From Cyanobacteriota bacterium (GTDB lineage: Bacteria; Cyanobacteriota; Cyanobacteriia; Leptolyngbyales; Leptolyngbyaceae), in assembly GCA_027482985.1 (NCBI GenBank), contig JAIXVO010000091.1, forward strand, positions 1 to 12,975: a stretch of DNA of 12,975 nt. Direction: 5' to 3'. Made by a program: the position numbers and the translations under genes. The notes under the pieces were generated by a model that was not told the origin of the DNA, ran no database searches, and saw only the letters and a program-made list of their open reading frames with translations. The number at the start of each line of letters is the position of its first letter. Positions within the stretch are counted from its first letter, which is position 1. This document shows, in pieces, positions 6,484-12,975 of this stretch.

Positions 6484-6614
6484 TAGCCTAATCCAAGTGT
6501 CCGCTTTCTGGAACACTCTGGAGCGGAGGAACCAGTTCATTTGGGGCGAATCTCAGCACCGCTTGAGATAGACACCTTCCAGTCTTAGCCCGTCAGCTAA
6601 CTCCGTCGGCAATG
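6484..6614 (+). promoter_or_regulatory. c-di-AMP riboswitch aptamer (ydaO/yuaA type)
   Basis: The aptamer core is recognised by its conserved segments in the right order: GCCTAATCC (6486-6494) at the 5' end, GCGGAGGAACCA (6523-6534), TGGGGCGAATC (6542-6552) and CCCGTCAGCTAACTCC (6589-6604), then CGTCGGC (6604-6610). The P1 stem pairs GCC (6486-6488) with GGC (6608-6610), with a mismatch-tolerant extension. Inner helices include CCA/TGG (6532-6534/6542-6544), TCTCA/TGAGA (6551-6555/6564-6568) and AGAC/GTCT (6570-6573/6582-6585). GTCAGCTAAC is the most diagnostic stretch. This class senses cyclic di-AMP and usually switches genes for potassium transport, osmolytes and cell-wall remodelling off when the ligand is bound. 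It lies 157 bases upstream of the USP-like start codon. Confidence 0.88.
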
Positions 6615-6748
6615 GAAGGAGTGCCCATGACTGAGACTTTTTTGATAGTCATAGTCATTGTGGTCTCCTGGTAGACTCGGTTCCCAGCAATTATGTTGGG
6701 GCCAGTCTCCGACCTGACCCACCTCTCGTTCACCCTATTCGTGAGAGG
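6613..6748 (+). promoter_or_regulatory. Riboswitch expression platform with competing hairpins
   Basis: Several stems follow the aptamer, some using aptamer bases. CTGAGACT (6631-6638), directly before a T6 run (6638-6643), can pair with AGTCTTAG (6581-6588) inside the aptamer. TGGAAGG (6613-6619) can pair with CCTTCCA (6575-6581), also in the aptamer. ATGACT (6627-6632) can pair with either of two tandem AGTCAT copies (6647-6652, 6653-6658). Further down is a long hairpin: AGACT-c-GG (6673-6680) pairs with CC-AGTCT (6702-6708) around CCCAGCA-ATTA-TGTTGGG (6683-6700). A last stem CCTCTC/GAGAGG (6722-6727/6743-6748) ends 22 bases before the start codon. No single classical terminator is obvious, so control could be transcriptional or translational. 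Confidence 0.5.
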
Positions 6749-6770
6749 CAATACCGTGGAAATTCTCCCC

Positions 6771-7484
6771 ATGCTGGTGCGTCTTGAGCACGCGCTTGAC
6801 TGTCCTGACTTGGCCAAGCACATGATGCTAGTGCCCAAAGCTGTAGGGTCTCACCCGACTGAGCAGATTAATTTAGTCGTCGCCTACAATGGCTCGGCTC
6901 GTAGCCAAACCGCGCTCGATCTGACGCTCTGGATCGCCCACCAAACCCGGTTGGTGACTCGCCGCTCCGTCACCGTGCAAGTAGTCTATGTGGTGGACAA
7001 CGCCAGCGATCGCGCTGTCTGTGCTGACCCCTTACCCCGCTATTTGGCTCCCATTGATGATATCCCGGAATTTCCAAATCACACCATGTTTGACTTTTGC
7101 GATCGCCCAGAAGTGATGGAAGTGGTCGGTCGGCAAGTCCAACCTCGCTCCTATAGTACTGCTGTGGTAGCCGATGGCGCGTGGGAATTCTCCTTTTCCC
7201 AAGCAACCCCTTACGCCGCTGCCGCCGATCCCATTCACCAGTTTGAAAAAGCCGATCGCATTCTGTGGCAAGCTCGCAACTTGGCTGATGAATGGCGTGG
7301 TTCCTTAGAAACCCATCTTCGCTTTGGCAACTTGGTCGAAGAATTACGGATCGTGGCTTGCCAGGTGTCCACAACTGCCCTGATCTTAGGCTGCTCCTCG
7401 CCCTTCGACCCGATTGTGCAGGCGTTAGGACATGATTTACCCTTCCCGATTTTGGGCATTCCCGCGCAGATTCCGGCCGACTAA
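6771..7484 (+). CDS. Universal stress protein (UspA)-like protein under c-di-AMP riboswitch
   Basis: A 237-residue protein from the chosen ATG at 6771 (MLVRLEHALDCPDL), which matches the N terminus I associate with cyanobacterial USP-like proteins. An in-frame ATG at 6693 would add 26 residues but lies in the loop of a stable leader hairpin. The USP fold is seen as a first strand INLVVAYNGSARSQTALDL, a strand VTVQVVYVVD, a long insertion rich in Pro and acidic residues, then ADRILWQARNLADEWRGSLE and the final ALILGCSSPFDPIVQALG and FPILGIP strands. The usual ATP-binding pattern G-x2-G-x9-G-S/T is not intact at the C terminus, so ATP binding is doubtful. The gene is followed by its own intrinsic terminator. 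The riboswitch puts it in the c-di-AMP, osmotic and potassium response. Confidence 0.8.
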   Translation: MLVRLEHALDCPDLAKHMMLVPKAVGSHPTEQINLVVAYNGSARSQTALDLTLWIAHQTRLVTRRSVTVQVVYVVDNASDRAVCADPLPRYLAPIDDIPEFPNHTMFDFCDRPEVMEVVGRQVQPRSYSTAVVADGAWEFSFSQATPYAAAADPIHQFEKADRILWQARNLADEWRGSLETHLRFGNLVEELRIVACQVSTTALILGCSSPFDPIVQALGHDLPFPILGIPAQIPAD

Positions 7485-7514
7485 CTAGAACGGGTTCAAT
7501 CCATGATTTTGTCC

Positions 7515-7539
7515 AGACGCTTCCTAGCGTCTTTTTTTT
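7515..7539 (+). terminator. Intrinsic terminator after the USP-like gene
   Basis: AGACGCT (7515-7521), loop TCCT, AGCGTCT (7526-7532), then an eight-T run at 7532-7539. This is a perfect seven-pair stem with a four-base loop and a strong U tract, 31 bases after the USP-like stop codon. It should separate the riboswitch transcript from the antiporter gene, at least partly. Confidence 0.92.
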
Positions 7540-7562
7540 GGCAACCCTCCCCAGACACCCCG

Positions 7563-7623
7563 AAAACTCTGTATTCTGGAGTTTATAGCTTGTAATATTT
7601 GTTCTTAATAAGCAAAACTCTGT
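7563..7623 (+). promoter_or_regulatory. Putative promoter and operator-like repeats before the antiporter gene
   Basis: TAATAT at 7593-7598, with an upstream TG at 7591-7592, can serve as an extended -10. The -35 box TGTATT (7570-7575, spacing 17) is weak. Overlapping it is a dyad AAACTC (7564-7569) / GAGTTT (7579-7584). The ten-base repeat AAAACTCTGT occurs at 7563-7572 and again at 7614-7623, where it overlaps the GTG start codon. A promoter is expected here because a strong terminator lies just upstream. The operator idea is inference from the repeats. Confidence 0.4.
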
Positions 7624-9931
7624 GCAAGAAGATTTTCGGTTAATTTTGGATTTAGTCACCGTCCTGGGGGCGGCGGCGATCGGCGGCTTACTCGCTGCCC
7701 TGCTGCGCCAACCCATTCTGTTGGGCTATCTGATTGCAGGCATTGTCGTTGGGCCAACGGGTTTAGGTCTAATTAAAGAACTGGTGCAAGTCGAAACCCT
7801 GGCGCAATTTGGGGTCGCTTTCCTGTTATTTGCCCTCGGTGTCGAGTTTTCTTTCTCGGAACTTAATAAAGTCAAAGGGGTCAGTTTGGGGGGCGGTGCC
7901 CTGCAAATTACCTTGACGATTTTGATTACGTCCCTGGTCTCCCTGGGCATGGGTTGGGTTACATCACCCGCGCAAGGGGTGTTTTTGGGAGCCATCCTGT
8001 CGCTGTCCTCCACGGCGGTCGTGTTAAAAAGCCTGATGGAGCGCAATGAAACTGGCACGCCTCACGGACAGGTGTTGCTGGGCATCCTGGTGGTGCAAGA
8101 CTTAGCGCTGGGCTTGATGTTGGCAGTGTTGCCCGCCCTGGATAAACCCGTTGAGGAAATTGGGCTGGCAGTGGGTTGGGCTTTGCTGCAAACGGGATTG
8201 TTTGCGCTGGGCGCGATCGCCGCTGGCATTTGGGTGATTCCTCGCCTCTTACGGATTATTTCGCGGACTGAGAGTCGAGATTTGTTTCTCCTCTGTGTCG
8301 TGGCGCTCTGTCTGGCGATCGCCCTGCTGACGGAACATCTGGGCCTCTCGATTGAAATGGGAGCATTCGTGGCCGGGTTGATGATTTCCGATGTCGAGTA
8401 TTCGGATCAAACCCTCACCTACGTCGAACCGCTGCGGGATATTTTTGCGTCTCTCTTCTTTGCGGCGATCGGGATGTTGATCGATCCCTTCTTCCTCTGG
8501 AACAACCTAGAACTGATTTTGGGCTTGGTTACGCTGGTCTTCATCGGCAAGTTTTTGATCGTCACACCGCTGATCCGCCTGTTTGGTTATCCCCTCAAAA
8601 CCGCTTTAATTACTGGCTTAGGACTGGCTCAGATTGGGGAATTTTCGTTTGTCCTCGCCAGTGAAGGGCAAGCATTGGGATTAGTCTCGCGGCGGGTGTA
8701 CTTGCTGATTCTGGGGACTACGGCGGTCACGCTCGTCTTGACTCCTTTTGTGCTCCGGTTGATCCCGCAACTGTTTGCCTGGGCAGAATCGGTGCCCTGG
8801 CTCAAGTCTTTATTAGAAGGAAGTGACGTTCCTATTGAAGTGGCGGAAACGCTGCCGCTGTCTAACCATGTCGTGGTATGTGGCTATGGGAAAGTGGGGC
8901 AAAACATTGTGCGCATTTTGCAGGATCATCACTATCCGGTGGTGGTGATTGATCAGGCGGAAAGTCGGGTGCAGGAATTGCGAGATGCGAATATTCCTTA
9001 TATTTACGGCAATGCGGCCAGCTTACATGTTCTGGAAAAAGCGGGCGTGAATACGGCTAAAGGGCTGGCGATCGCCCTACCTGATCCTATGAGTACTCGG
9101 TTATGCGTGAAGCGATCGCTGGAACTGGGACCTGACCTGGATATCGTGGTGCGCGCGACCCAGGATAAAGATATTGAATTGCTGTATCAACTGGGTGTGC
9201 GAGAAGTGGTGCAGCCGGAGTTTGAAGCCAGTTTGGAGTTGTCCTCTCATTTACTCACCGGACTCGGCTTGCCGTTGCCCGTAATTCAGCGAGAAGTGCA
9301 GCAAATTCGTAATACTCGGTATCAGGGACTCCGCACTGAGCGGCCTTCCTATCAGGTGTCTCGCGAATTGAAAGCTGCCACTCAAGAGATCGGCAACCGC
9401 TGGTATCCCCTGCCGCCCGAATCGCCCTTAATTGGCATGACCTTGGAAGAAACGAACCTGCGACGACTCACAGGGGTCAGTTTGATGGCGATCGAGCGTG
9501 CTACTGGAGAAGAAATCGACTACCCAGAAGCTCAATCCATTTTGCAAACTGGCGATCGCCTACTGGTAGTCGGGCAACCAGAAGAACTGGCTGCATTTGA
9601 TGAATTAGCGAAAGGGAAAGCCGCAGTGCCGACGGAACACGCCTCCTGTCAGTGGTTGCTGGTGCCTGACAGCAGTCCGGTGCTGGGCAAAACCCTGGCT
9701 GAACTCCATATTCGGCGGCAATTTGGCGTGTTGATTCAGGCCATCCGCAGGGAAGGTAAGTTTATTGGCTTTCCCGATGGCAGTAGCGACTTGCAAGCGG
9801 GCGATCGCCTCCTGCTATGCGGTAATCTGTATGCTTTGAATCAGGCCAGTCAGTGGATTGCCCCACCGTCGAAACTGACCCCAGCCATTCCCCTCCCTCT
9901 ACCTAATCTGCCCACCTCTGAAGCCAGTTAG
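7622..9931 (+). CDS. Kef/KEA-type cation:proton antiporter with RCK_N and two RCK_C domains
   Basis: A 769-residue membrane protein. Residues about 8-385 form a CPA2 exchanger domain of roughly 12 hydrophobic helices, with GVEFSFSELNKVK, LSLSSTAVVLKSL and the Gln159-Asp160 pair in LVVQDLALG. The Q-D pair is typical of Kef/KEA potassium antiporters, where electrogenic relatives have D-D. Residues about 415-535 form an RCK_N (TrkA_N) domain with G421-Y-G423-K-V-G426 and Asp444 ending the second strand, as for NAD(H) or nucleotide binding. Two RCK_C (TrkA_C) domains follow at about 585-660 and 675-742, then a Pro-rich tail. It probably exchanges K+ (or Na+) for H+ across the plasma or thylakoid membrane, gated by cytosolic nucleotides. 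The start is GTG at 7622 without a clear Shine-Dalgarno. It lies downstream of the riboswitch gene but behind a terminator. Confidence 0.92.
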   Translation: MQEDFRLILDLVTVLGAAAIGGLLAALLRQPILLGYLIAGIVVGPTGLGLIKELVQVETLAQFGVAFLLFALGVEFSFSELNKVKGVSLGGGALQITLTILITSLVSLGMGWVTSPAQGVFLGAILSLSSTAVVLKSLMERNETGTPHGQVLLGILVVQDLALGLMLAVLPALDKPVEEIGLAVGWALLQTGLFALGAIAAGIWVIPRLLRIISRTESRDLFLLCVVALCLAIALLTEHLGLSIEMGAFVAGLMISDVEYSDQTLTYVEPLRDIFASLFFAAIGMLIDPFFLWNNLELILGLVTLVFIGKFLIVTPLIRLFGYPLKTALITGLGLAQIGEFSFVLASEGQALGLVSRRVYLLILGTTAVTLVLTPFVLRLIPQLFAWAESVPWLKSLLEGSDVPIEVAETLPLSNHVVVCGYGKVGQNIVRILQDHHYPVVVIDQAESRVQELRDANIPYIYGNAASLHVLEKAGVNTAKGLAIALPDPMSTRLCVKRSLELGPDLDIVVRATQDKDIELLYQLGVREVVQPEFEASLELSSHLLTGLGLPLPVIQREVQQIRNTRYQGLRTERPSYQVSRELKAATQEIGNRWYPLPPESPLIGMTLEETNLRRLTGVSLMAIERATGEEIDYPEAQSILQTGDRLLVVGQPEELAAFDELAKGKAAVPTEHASCQWLLVPDSSPVLGKTLAELHIRRQFGVLIQAIRREGKFIGFPDGSSDLQAGDRLLLCGNLYALNQASQWIAPPSKLTPAIPLPLPNLPTSEAS

Positions 9932-9971
9932 TCTTGCTGTTGAACTCTGCGGTAGGCGATTCTAAATCCTT

Positions 9972-10187
9972 TTACATCCTCGGTTTTAAGTACACGATCG
10001 CTTGCCGCCACACGATCGTATCCTGGTCATACTGATCAGTGAGAGAGATACAATGAGAGTCTTGCCAGCGAATTTTGCCCGCTAACAGATCCCCTGTGAT
10101 CAGCTTTAACTCGACTTCTCGCGTTTCCCGAATCATATTTTGAATTTGGCGAATACTGGGAAGTCCGGTTTCTAATTCAGCCATCAT
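9972..10187 (-). CDS. hfq: Cyanobacterial-type Hfq
   Basis: A 71-residue Sm-like protein. The sequence ELETGLPSIRQIQNMI, then VELKLITGDLLAGKIRWQD (Sm1) and DTIVWRQAIVYLKPR (Sm2), matches the divergent Hfq family of cyanobacteria (Synechocystis Ssr3341 type, about 70 residues). The enterobacterial proximal RNA-binding 'Y-K-H-A' is replaced here by W-R-Q-A. In Synechocystis this protein does not behave as a classical sRNA chaperone; it is needed for type IV pilus function and interacts with the extension ATPase PilB1. Two start codons are possible (ATG at 10187 or 10184), with GTAGGG about 9-14 bases upstream on the minus strand. It is divergent from dapF, an arrangement I recall in other cyanobacteria, and converges on the antiporter gene with a 40-base gap. 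Confidence 0.9.
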   Translation of the reverse strand: MMAELETGLPSIRQIQNMIRETREVELKLITGDLLAGKIRWQDSHCISLTDQYDQDTIVWRQAIVYLKPRM

Positions 10188-10326
10188 TAGTTTTACCCTA
10201 CAAATTAAGTGATTGTCTGTAACCCGTATCCATCGCGTGGAAGTGTGGTTGTTGCTAACAGTACATCGCGAGTTCTCTTCTCACCTTACTTCACCCACAA
10301 ACCCTTGTATTTTACTCCGGACACTT

Positions 10327-11169
10327 ATGGAATTTGAGTTCACGAAATATCACGGTCTTGGGAATGACTTCATTCTGATCGATAATCGTGCCGCTGCGGA
10401 GCCGCTGTTGACTCCAGATCAGGCTGTTCAGTTGTGCGATCGCCATTTTGGGATTGGTGCCGATGGCGTGATTTTTGCGCTGCCTGGTCAGACTGGCACC
10501 GATTACACCATGCGGATTTTCAACAGTGATGGCTCTGAACCCGAAATGTGTGGGAACGGGATTCGTTGCCTGGCCCAATTCCTGGCCGAACTCGAAACTG
10601 TGTCGATTCCCCATACTTACCGCATTCACACCCTGGCAGGCATCATTAGCCCGCGTTTAGAAGCCGCAGGACAAGTCAAGGTTGACATGGGCGAACCCCG
10701 CCTGCTCGCGGCTGAAATTCCGACTACTTTGGGGCAACCTGATCAAAAAGTGGTGGAACAAGCTTTAGTCGTGGCTGAGCAAACCTGGTCAGTCACCTGT
10801 GTCAGCATGGGCAATCCCCATTGCATCACCTTTGTCGAAGATGTCGCCGCGATCGCCCTAGAATCCCTGGGACCCCAGTTTGAAACCCATGCGGTTTTTC
10901 CCAAAAAAATCAACGTGGAATTTATTCAGGTGGTGCGTCCTGATTATCTCAAAATGCGCGTCTGGGAACGGGGTGCAGGGGTTACGCTGGCCTGTGGGAC
11001 GGGGGCCTGTGCCGCTCTCGTCGCGGCAGTGTTGACGGGTCAAAGTGAACCCCGCGCGATCGTCGAACTACCCGGTGGGGCGCTGCAAATTGAGTGGTCT
11101 CCTGCAGACCACCATGTCTATATGACAGGGCCAGCAACGAAGGTCTTTACTGGTAAATTTGAGCTTTAA
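10327..11169 (+). CDS. dapF: Diaminopimelate epimerase DapF
   Basis: A 280-residue enzyme from the ATG at 10327 ([20 protein letters not shown], the classic DapF start). It converts LL- to meso-diaminopimelate for lysine and peptidoglycan synthesis, without a cofactor. The two catalytic cysteines are Cys75 in EMCGNGIRC and Cys223 in ACGTGACAA, which act as the base/acid pair. [14 protein letters not shown] (65-78) and MGNPHCITF (161-169) are further signature segments. The open frame extends upstream to a GTG at 10213, but those 38 residues do not match the family and run through the hfq-dapF intergenic region, so the ATG is chosen. It is divergent from hfq across 139 bases in which I see no clear promoter boxes. 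Confidence 0.95.
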   Translation: MEFEFTKYHGLGNDFILIDNRAAAEPLLTPDQAVQLCDRHFGIGADGVIFALPGQTGTDYTMRIFNSDGSEPEMCGNGIRCLAQFLAELETVSIPHTYRIHTLAGIISPRLEAAGQVKVDMGEPRLLAAEIPTTLGQPDQKVVEQALVVAEQTWSVTCVSMGNPHCITFVEDVAAIALESLGPQFETHAVFPKKINVEFIQVVRPDYLKMRVWERGAGVTLACGTGACAALVAAVLTGQSEPRAIVELPGGALQIEWSPADHHVYMTGPATKVFTGKFEL

Positions 11170-11309
11170 AAACAAAGACGACGGCGGACTAAAACCCTGT
11201 AAATAAACATTAATAAAGTCGCTGTTTTGGCCTCATCCCCAAAAAACTTCGGTTGCGAACGGGCACTCTGAATTAAGAAATTCCCCCGCCGAAGAAAGAG
11301 GCATCTACG

Positions 11310-11867
11310 ATGAATAAACGACAATCCTGTCCGGTGTTTTGGCACCGTGCAGCTTCGCTGCGATCGCATGGGTTTACGCTCCTGGAAGTTTGTGTAGTGG
11401 GACTGGTGATGGGGGTGCTAGCGGCGATCGCTGTTCCCACCTGGTTACACCTGCTCAATGTGATGAGTCTGAACACGGGGCAAGAGCAGATTTTACAAGC
11501 CATGGGCAACGCTCGACAGAGCGCTAGGCTGAGCCGGGTGAAGTGGGAATTTATCATTCGTCAAACCGCCGATCAACCCGTGCAATGGGCCATTCGTCCC
11601 GCCCAAACAGAAGCTTTGCCACCCCTGTGGCACGATCTCGACGCTCGTCTTAGTCTCGATGCCGAAACCTCTCTCCAGGAGGTCAGCGGCATGCGCCGGA
11701 TTCAATTCAATTACTTAGGCGCGGTGAACGGGCAACTCGGTCGCGTGACGCTCTCGATTAAAGGCGGCGGTAATCTGAAGCGTTGTGTCATTGTGTCAAC
11801 GCTATTAGGTGCTCTGCGCTCCAGCACCGAACAATCCCCTCCCTTAGATGGGAAACGTTGTTGGTAA
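11310..11867 (+). CDS. Type IV pilin-like protein / pseudopilin (GspH-like)
   Basis: A 185-residue protein with a type III prepilin signal. A 21-residue leader ends in Gly21, followed by Phe22 as the methylated first residue and Glu26 at mature position +5 (SHG|FTLLEVCVVGLVMGV). A hydrophobic helix of about 20 residues follows and then a soluble domain rich in beta strands. It should be cleaved by the prepilin peptidase PilD and used as a minor pilin, in motility or DNA uptake, or as a secretion pseudopilin. The Pro43 after the helix (AIAVPTWL) is usual. Cys179 forms or shares a late Cys pair with Cys184 region residues near the end, but disulfide use is uncertain. AAAGAGG at 11295-11301 is a good Shine-Dalgarno. 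It follows dapF by 140 bases. Confidence 0.85.
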   Translation: MNKRQSCPVFWHRAASLRSHGFTLLEVCVVGLVMGVLAAIAVPTWLHLLNVMSLNTGQEQILQAMGNARQSARLSRVKWEFIIRQTADQPVQWAIRPAQTEALPPLWHDLDARLSLDAETSLQEVSGMRRIQFNYLGAVNGQLGRVTLSIKGGGNLKRCVIVSTLLGALRSSTEQSPPLDGKRCW

Positions 11868-11912
11868 AGTCATAGTTGACAGTTAGGCCGATTCCCATCG
11901 TCTTAATTAAAG

Positions 11913-12800
11913 CTACGCAACCTCGGCGGGTTGCGCCTGCAACAGCGGGAAGCCGAGTGCTTCTCGCTGTTGCAAATAAAGCTGTGCAACCTGCCGAGCC
12001 AGATTCCGAATCCTCCCAATATATCGAGTTCTTTCGGTCACTGAAATTACCCCTCTCGCATCCAGCAGATTAAAAGTATGCGAACACTTGAGCACATGAT
12101 CAAACGCTGGGAGCACCAACTGCTTCTGCATCAGGTGCTCTGCCTCTTGCTCGTATAACTTGAACAAGGTAAACAGCAAATCTGGATTAGATTCTTCAAA
12201 GTTGTACTTGGAGCACTCAATTTCTCCTTGCAGATGCACATCACCATAGGTCAACTGGTCATTCCACCGAATCTCAAAAATGGAATTGACACCCTGCAAG
12301 TACATCGTCAGCCTTTCCAGTCCGTAGGTAATCTCAATTGACACAGGCCGGCAATCAATCCCCCCACATTGCTGAAAGTAGGTAAACTGGGTCACTTCCA
12401 TCCCATCCAACCAGACTTCCCAACCTACTCCCCATGCCCCTACAGCCGCGTCTTCCCAGTTATCTTCGACAAACCGGATGTCGTGATCTTCAGGCTGAAT
12501 GCCCAACGCCCGTAGAGAATCCAGATAAATCTCCTGAATATTATTGGGCGAAGGCTTAATCAGGACTTGGTACTGATAGTAATGCTGCACCCGATTTGGA
12601 TTCTCGCCATACCGCCCATCTCCTGGCCGCCGACAAGGTTCAATGTAAGCTGCTGACCACGGTTCTGGCCCTAAGGCTCGCAGGAAGGTATGAGGACTTT
12701 TGGTCGCTGCTCCTTTTTCCGTGTCGTAAGACTGCACGATCAAGCACCCGCGATCGCTCCAAAATTGATGAAGTGTGGCAACGACAGACTGAAAATTCAC
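11913..12800 (-). CDS. glyQ: Glycyl-tRNA synthetase alpha subunit
   Basis: A 295-residue catalytic alpha subunit of the bacterial alpha2beta2 glycyl-tRNA synthetase, which charges tRNA-Gly. The start [20 protein letters not shown] is the family N terminus. [20 protein letters not shown] (44-63), [13 protein letters not shown] (67-79, motif 2) and [17 protein letters not shown] (154-170, motif 3) are class II active-site segments. The beta subunit gene glyS is not in the window, as usual in cyanobacteria. The chosen start is GTG at 12800, because GGAGG lies five bases upstream (12810-12806, minus strand) and the family begins here. A TTG at 12833 would add 11 residues with no family support. 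It converges on the pseudopilin gene. Confidence 0.96.
   Translation of the reverse strand: MNFQSVVATLHQFWSDRGCLIVQSYDTEKGAATKSPHTFLRALGPEPWSAAYIEPCRRPGDGRYGENPNRVQHYYQYQVLIKPSPNNIQEIYLDSLRALGIQPEDHDIRFVEDNWEDAAVGAWGVGWEVWLDGMEVTQFTYFQQCGGIDCRPVSIEITYGLERLTMYLQGVNSIFEIRWNDQLTYGDVHLQGEIECSKYNFEESNPDLLFTLFKLYEQEAEHLMQKQLVLPAFDHVLKCSHTFNLLDARGVISVTERTRYIGRIRNLARQVAQLYLQQREALGFPLLQAQPAEVA
11916..11935 (-). terminator. Hairpin overlapping the end of glyQ
   Basis: CGCAACC (11916-11922) and GGTTGCG (11929-11935) form a perfect seven-pair stem with a six-base loop that ends directly before the glyQ stop codon. On the minus strand it is followed by TAGCTTTAATTAA, a weak U/A-rich tail. It may end the glyQ transcript; on the plus strand no T run follows, so it is unlikely to end the pseudopilin transcript. 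Confidence 0.4.
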
Positions 12801-12900
12801 GGACACCTCCCACAGAAACCTGACCAGTCTCAATTTTCCCCTAAAACATCACCAGCGGAGGGCGATCGGTCAGAATCTCCAAAGAACCTAAAAAAACCAG

Positions 12901-12929
12901 TTGACACCCCGTTTCATTTTCCGTATATT
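12901..12929 (+). promoter_or_regulatory. Strong sigma70-type promoter pointing out of the right edge
   Basis: TTGACA (12901-12906), a 17-base spacer, then TATATT (12924-12929). The -35 box is perfect, the -10 box has one deviation and the spacing is ideal. It faces away from glyQ and would start transcription of a gene beyond the window. The leader ends in GAGGGA (12960-12965), a possible Shine-Dalgarno, inside a small hairpin TTCGA/TCGAA (12957-12961/12967-12971). Confidence 0.7.
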
Positions 12930-12975
12930 GGTAAATGCGGCTGAAGCGAGACACCTTTCGAGGGAATCGAATCAA

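Noticed and set aside
6638..6643. T6 run as a classical intrinsic terminator
   Set aside because: The only stems that reach it need a loop of about 42 bases within the aptamer, so it was kept as part of the expression platform rather than called a terminator.
6970..7716. 248-codon open frame on the minus strand
   Set aside because: It runs antisense through the USP-like gene, the intrinsic terminator and the antiporter start; its composition is Arg/Ser-rich with no family resemblance.
10213..10326. Upstream extension of dapF from a GTG
   Set aside because: The 38 extra residues do not match DapF, and the ATG at 10327 starts exactly at the family N terminus.
11939..11973. Nine-pair inverted repeat GCAACAGCG/CGCTGTTGC
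   Set aside because: It lies inside glyQ codons for a conserved [14 protein letters not shown] segment and has no T tract, so it is probably a coincidence of coding sequence or at most a minor RNA structure.
12801..12833. TTG start giving glyQ 11 extra residues
   Set aside because: The Shine-Dalgarno GGAGG at 12810-12806 serves the GTG at 12800, and the family begins with N-F-Q-S-V.
12690..12944. Plus-strand open frames over the glyQ 5' end
   Set aside because: They are antisense to glyQ and its leader, without a ribosome binding site or any known domain.

Overview
The window reads as cyanobacterial chromosome. The octamer GCGATCGC (HIP1), abundant in many cyanobacterial genomes, recurs more than twenty times. 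The genes are also typical: a Nif11-domain peptide, a cyanobacterial-type Hfq beside dapF, a separate glycyl-tRNA synthetase alpha subunit, and a Ski2-like helicase tail. The genus cannot be fixed from sequence alone. Coding density is high, and there are no rRNA or tRNA genes, CRISPR arrays or transposase genes.

Layout: (1) 1-4050, all on +: the end of an RNA helicase, a small Nif11-domain peptide, a secreted S9 prolyl-oligopeptidase-like peptidase, a rhomboid protease, and an SDR/epimerase-like protein that starts with TTG behind a strong GGAGG lying inside the end of the rhomboid gene. (2) 4051-4602: a 552-base non-coding, highly structured stretch. Its 3' half looks like a HEARO-type (IscB omega-RNA) element that stops exactly at the ATGA containing the bioB start codon; its 5' half carries four long G runs. 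(3) 4603-6389: bioB and a ComF-family protein, with a terminator-like hairpin set between them. (4) 6390-9931: a c-di-AMP (ydaO/yuaA) riboswitch, a universal-stress-protein-like gene, a textbook intrinsic terminator, then a large Kef/KEA-type cation:proton antiporter with an RCK_N and two RCK_C domains. (5) 9932-12975: hfq (-), dapF (+), a type IV pilin-like/pseudopilin gene (+) and glyQ (-), then a strong sigma70-type promoter pointing out of the right edge.

Two themes stand out. The first is c-di-AMP and potassium homeostasis: a c-di-AMP aptamer controls a USP-like protein, and next to it sits an antiporter whose C-terminal RCK_C domains belong to a family that binds c-di-AMP in some other bacteria. 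The second is type IV pili and competence: ComF, Hfq (which works with the pilus ATPase in studied cyanobacteria) and a pseudopilin lie within about 6 kb, although they do not form one operon. The most unusual non-coding item is the apparent stand-alone omega-RNA-like element fused to the start of bioB.
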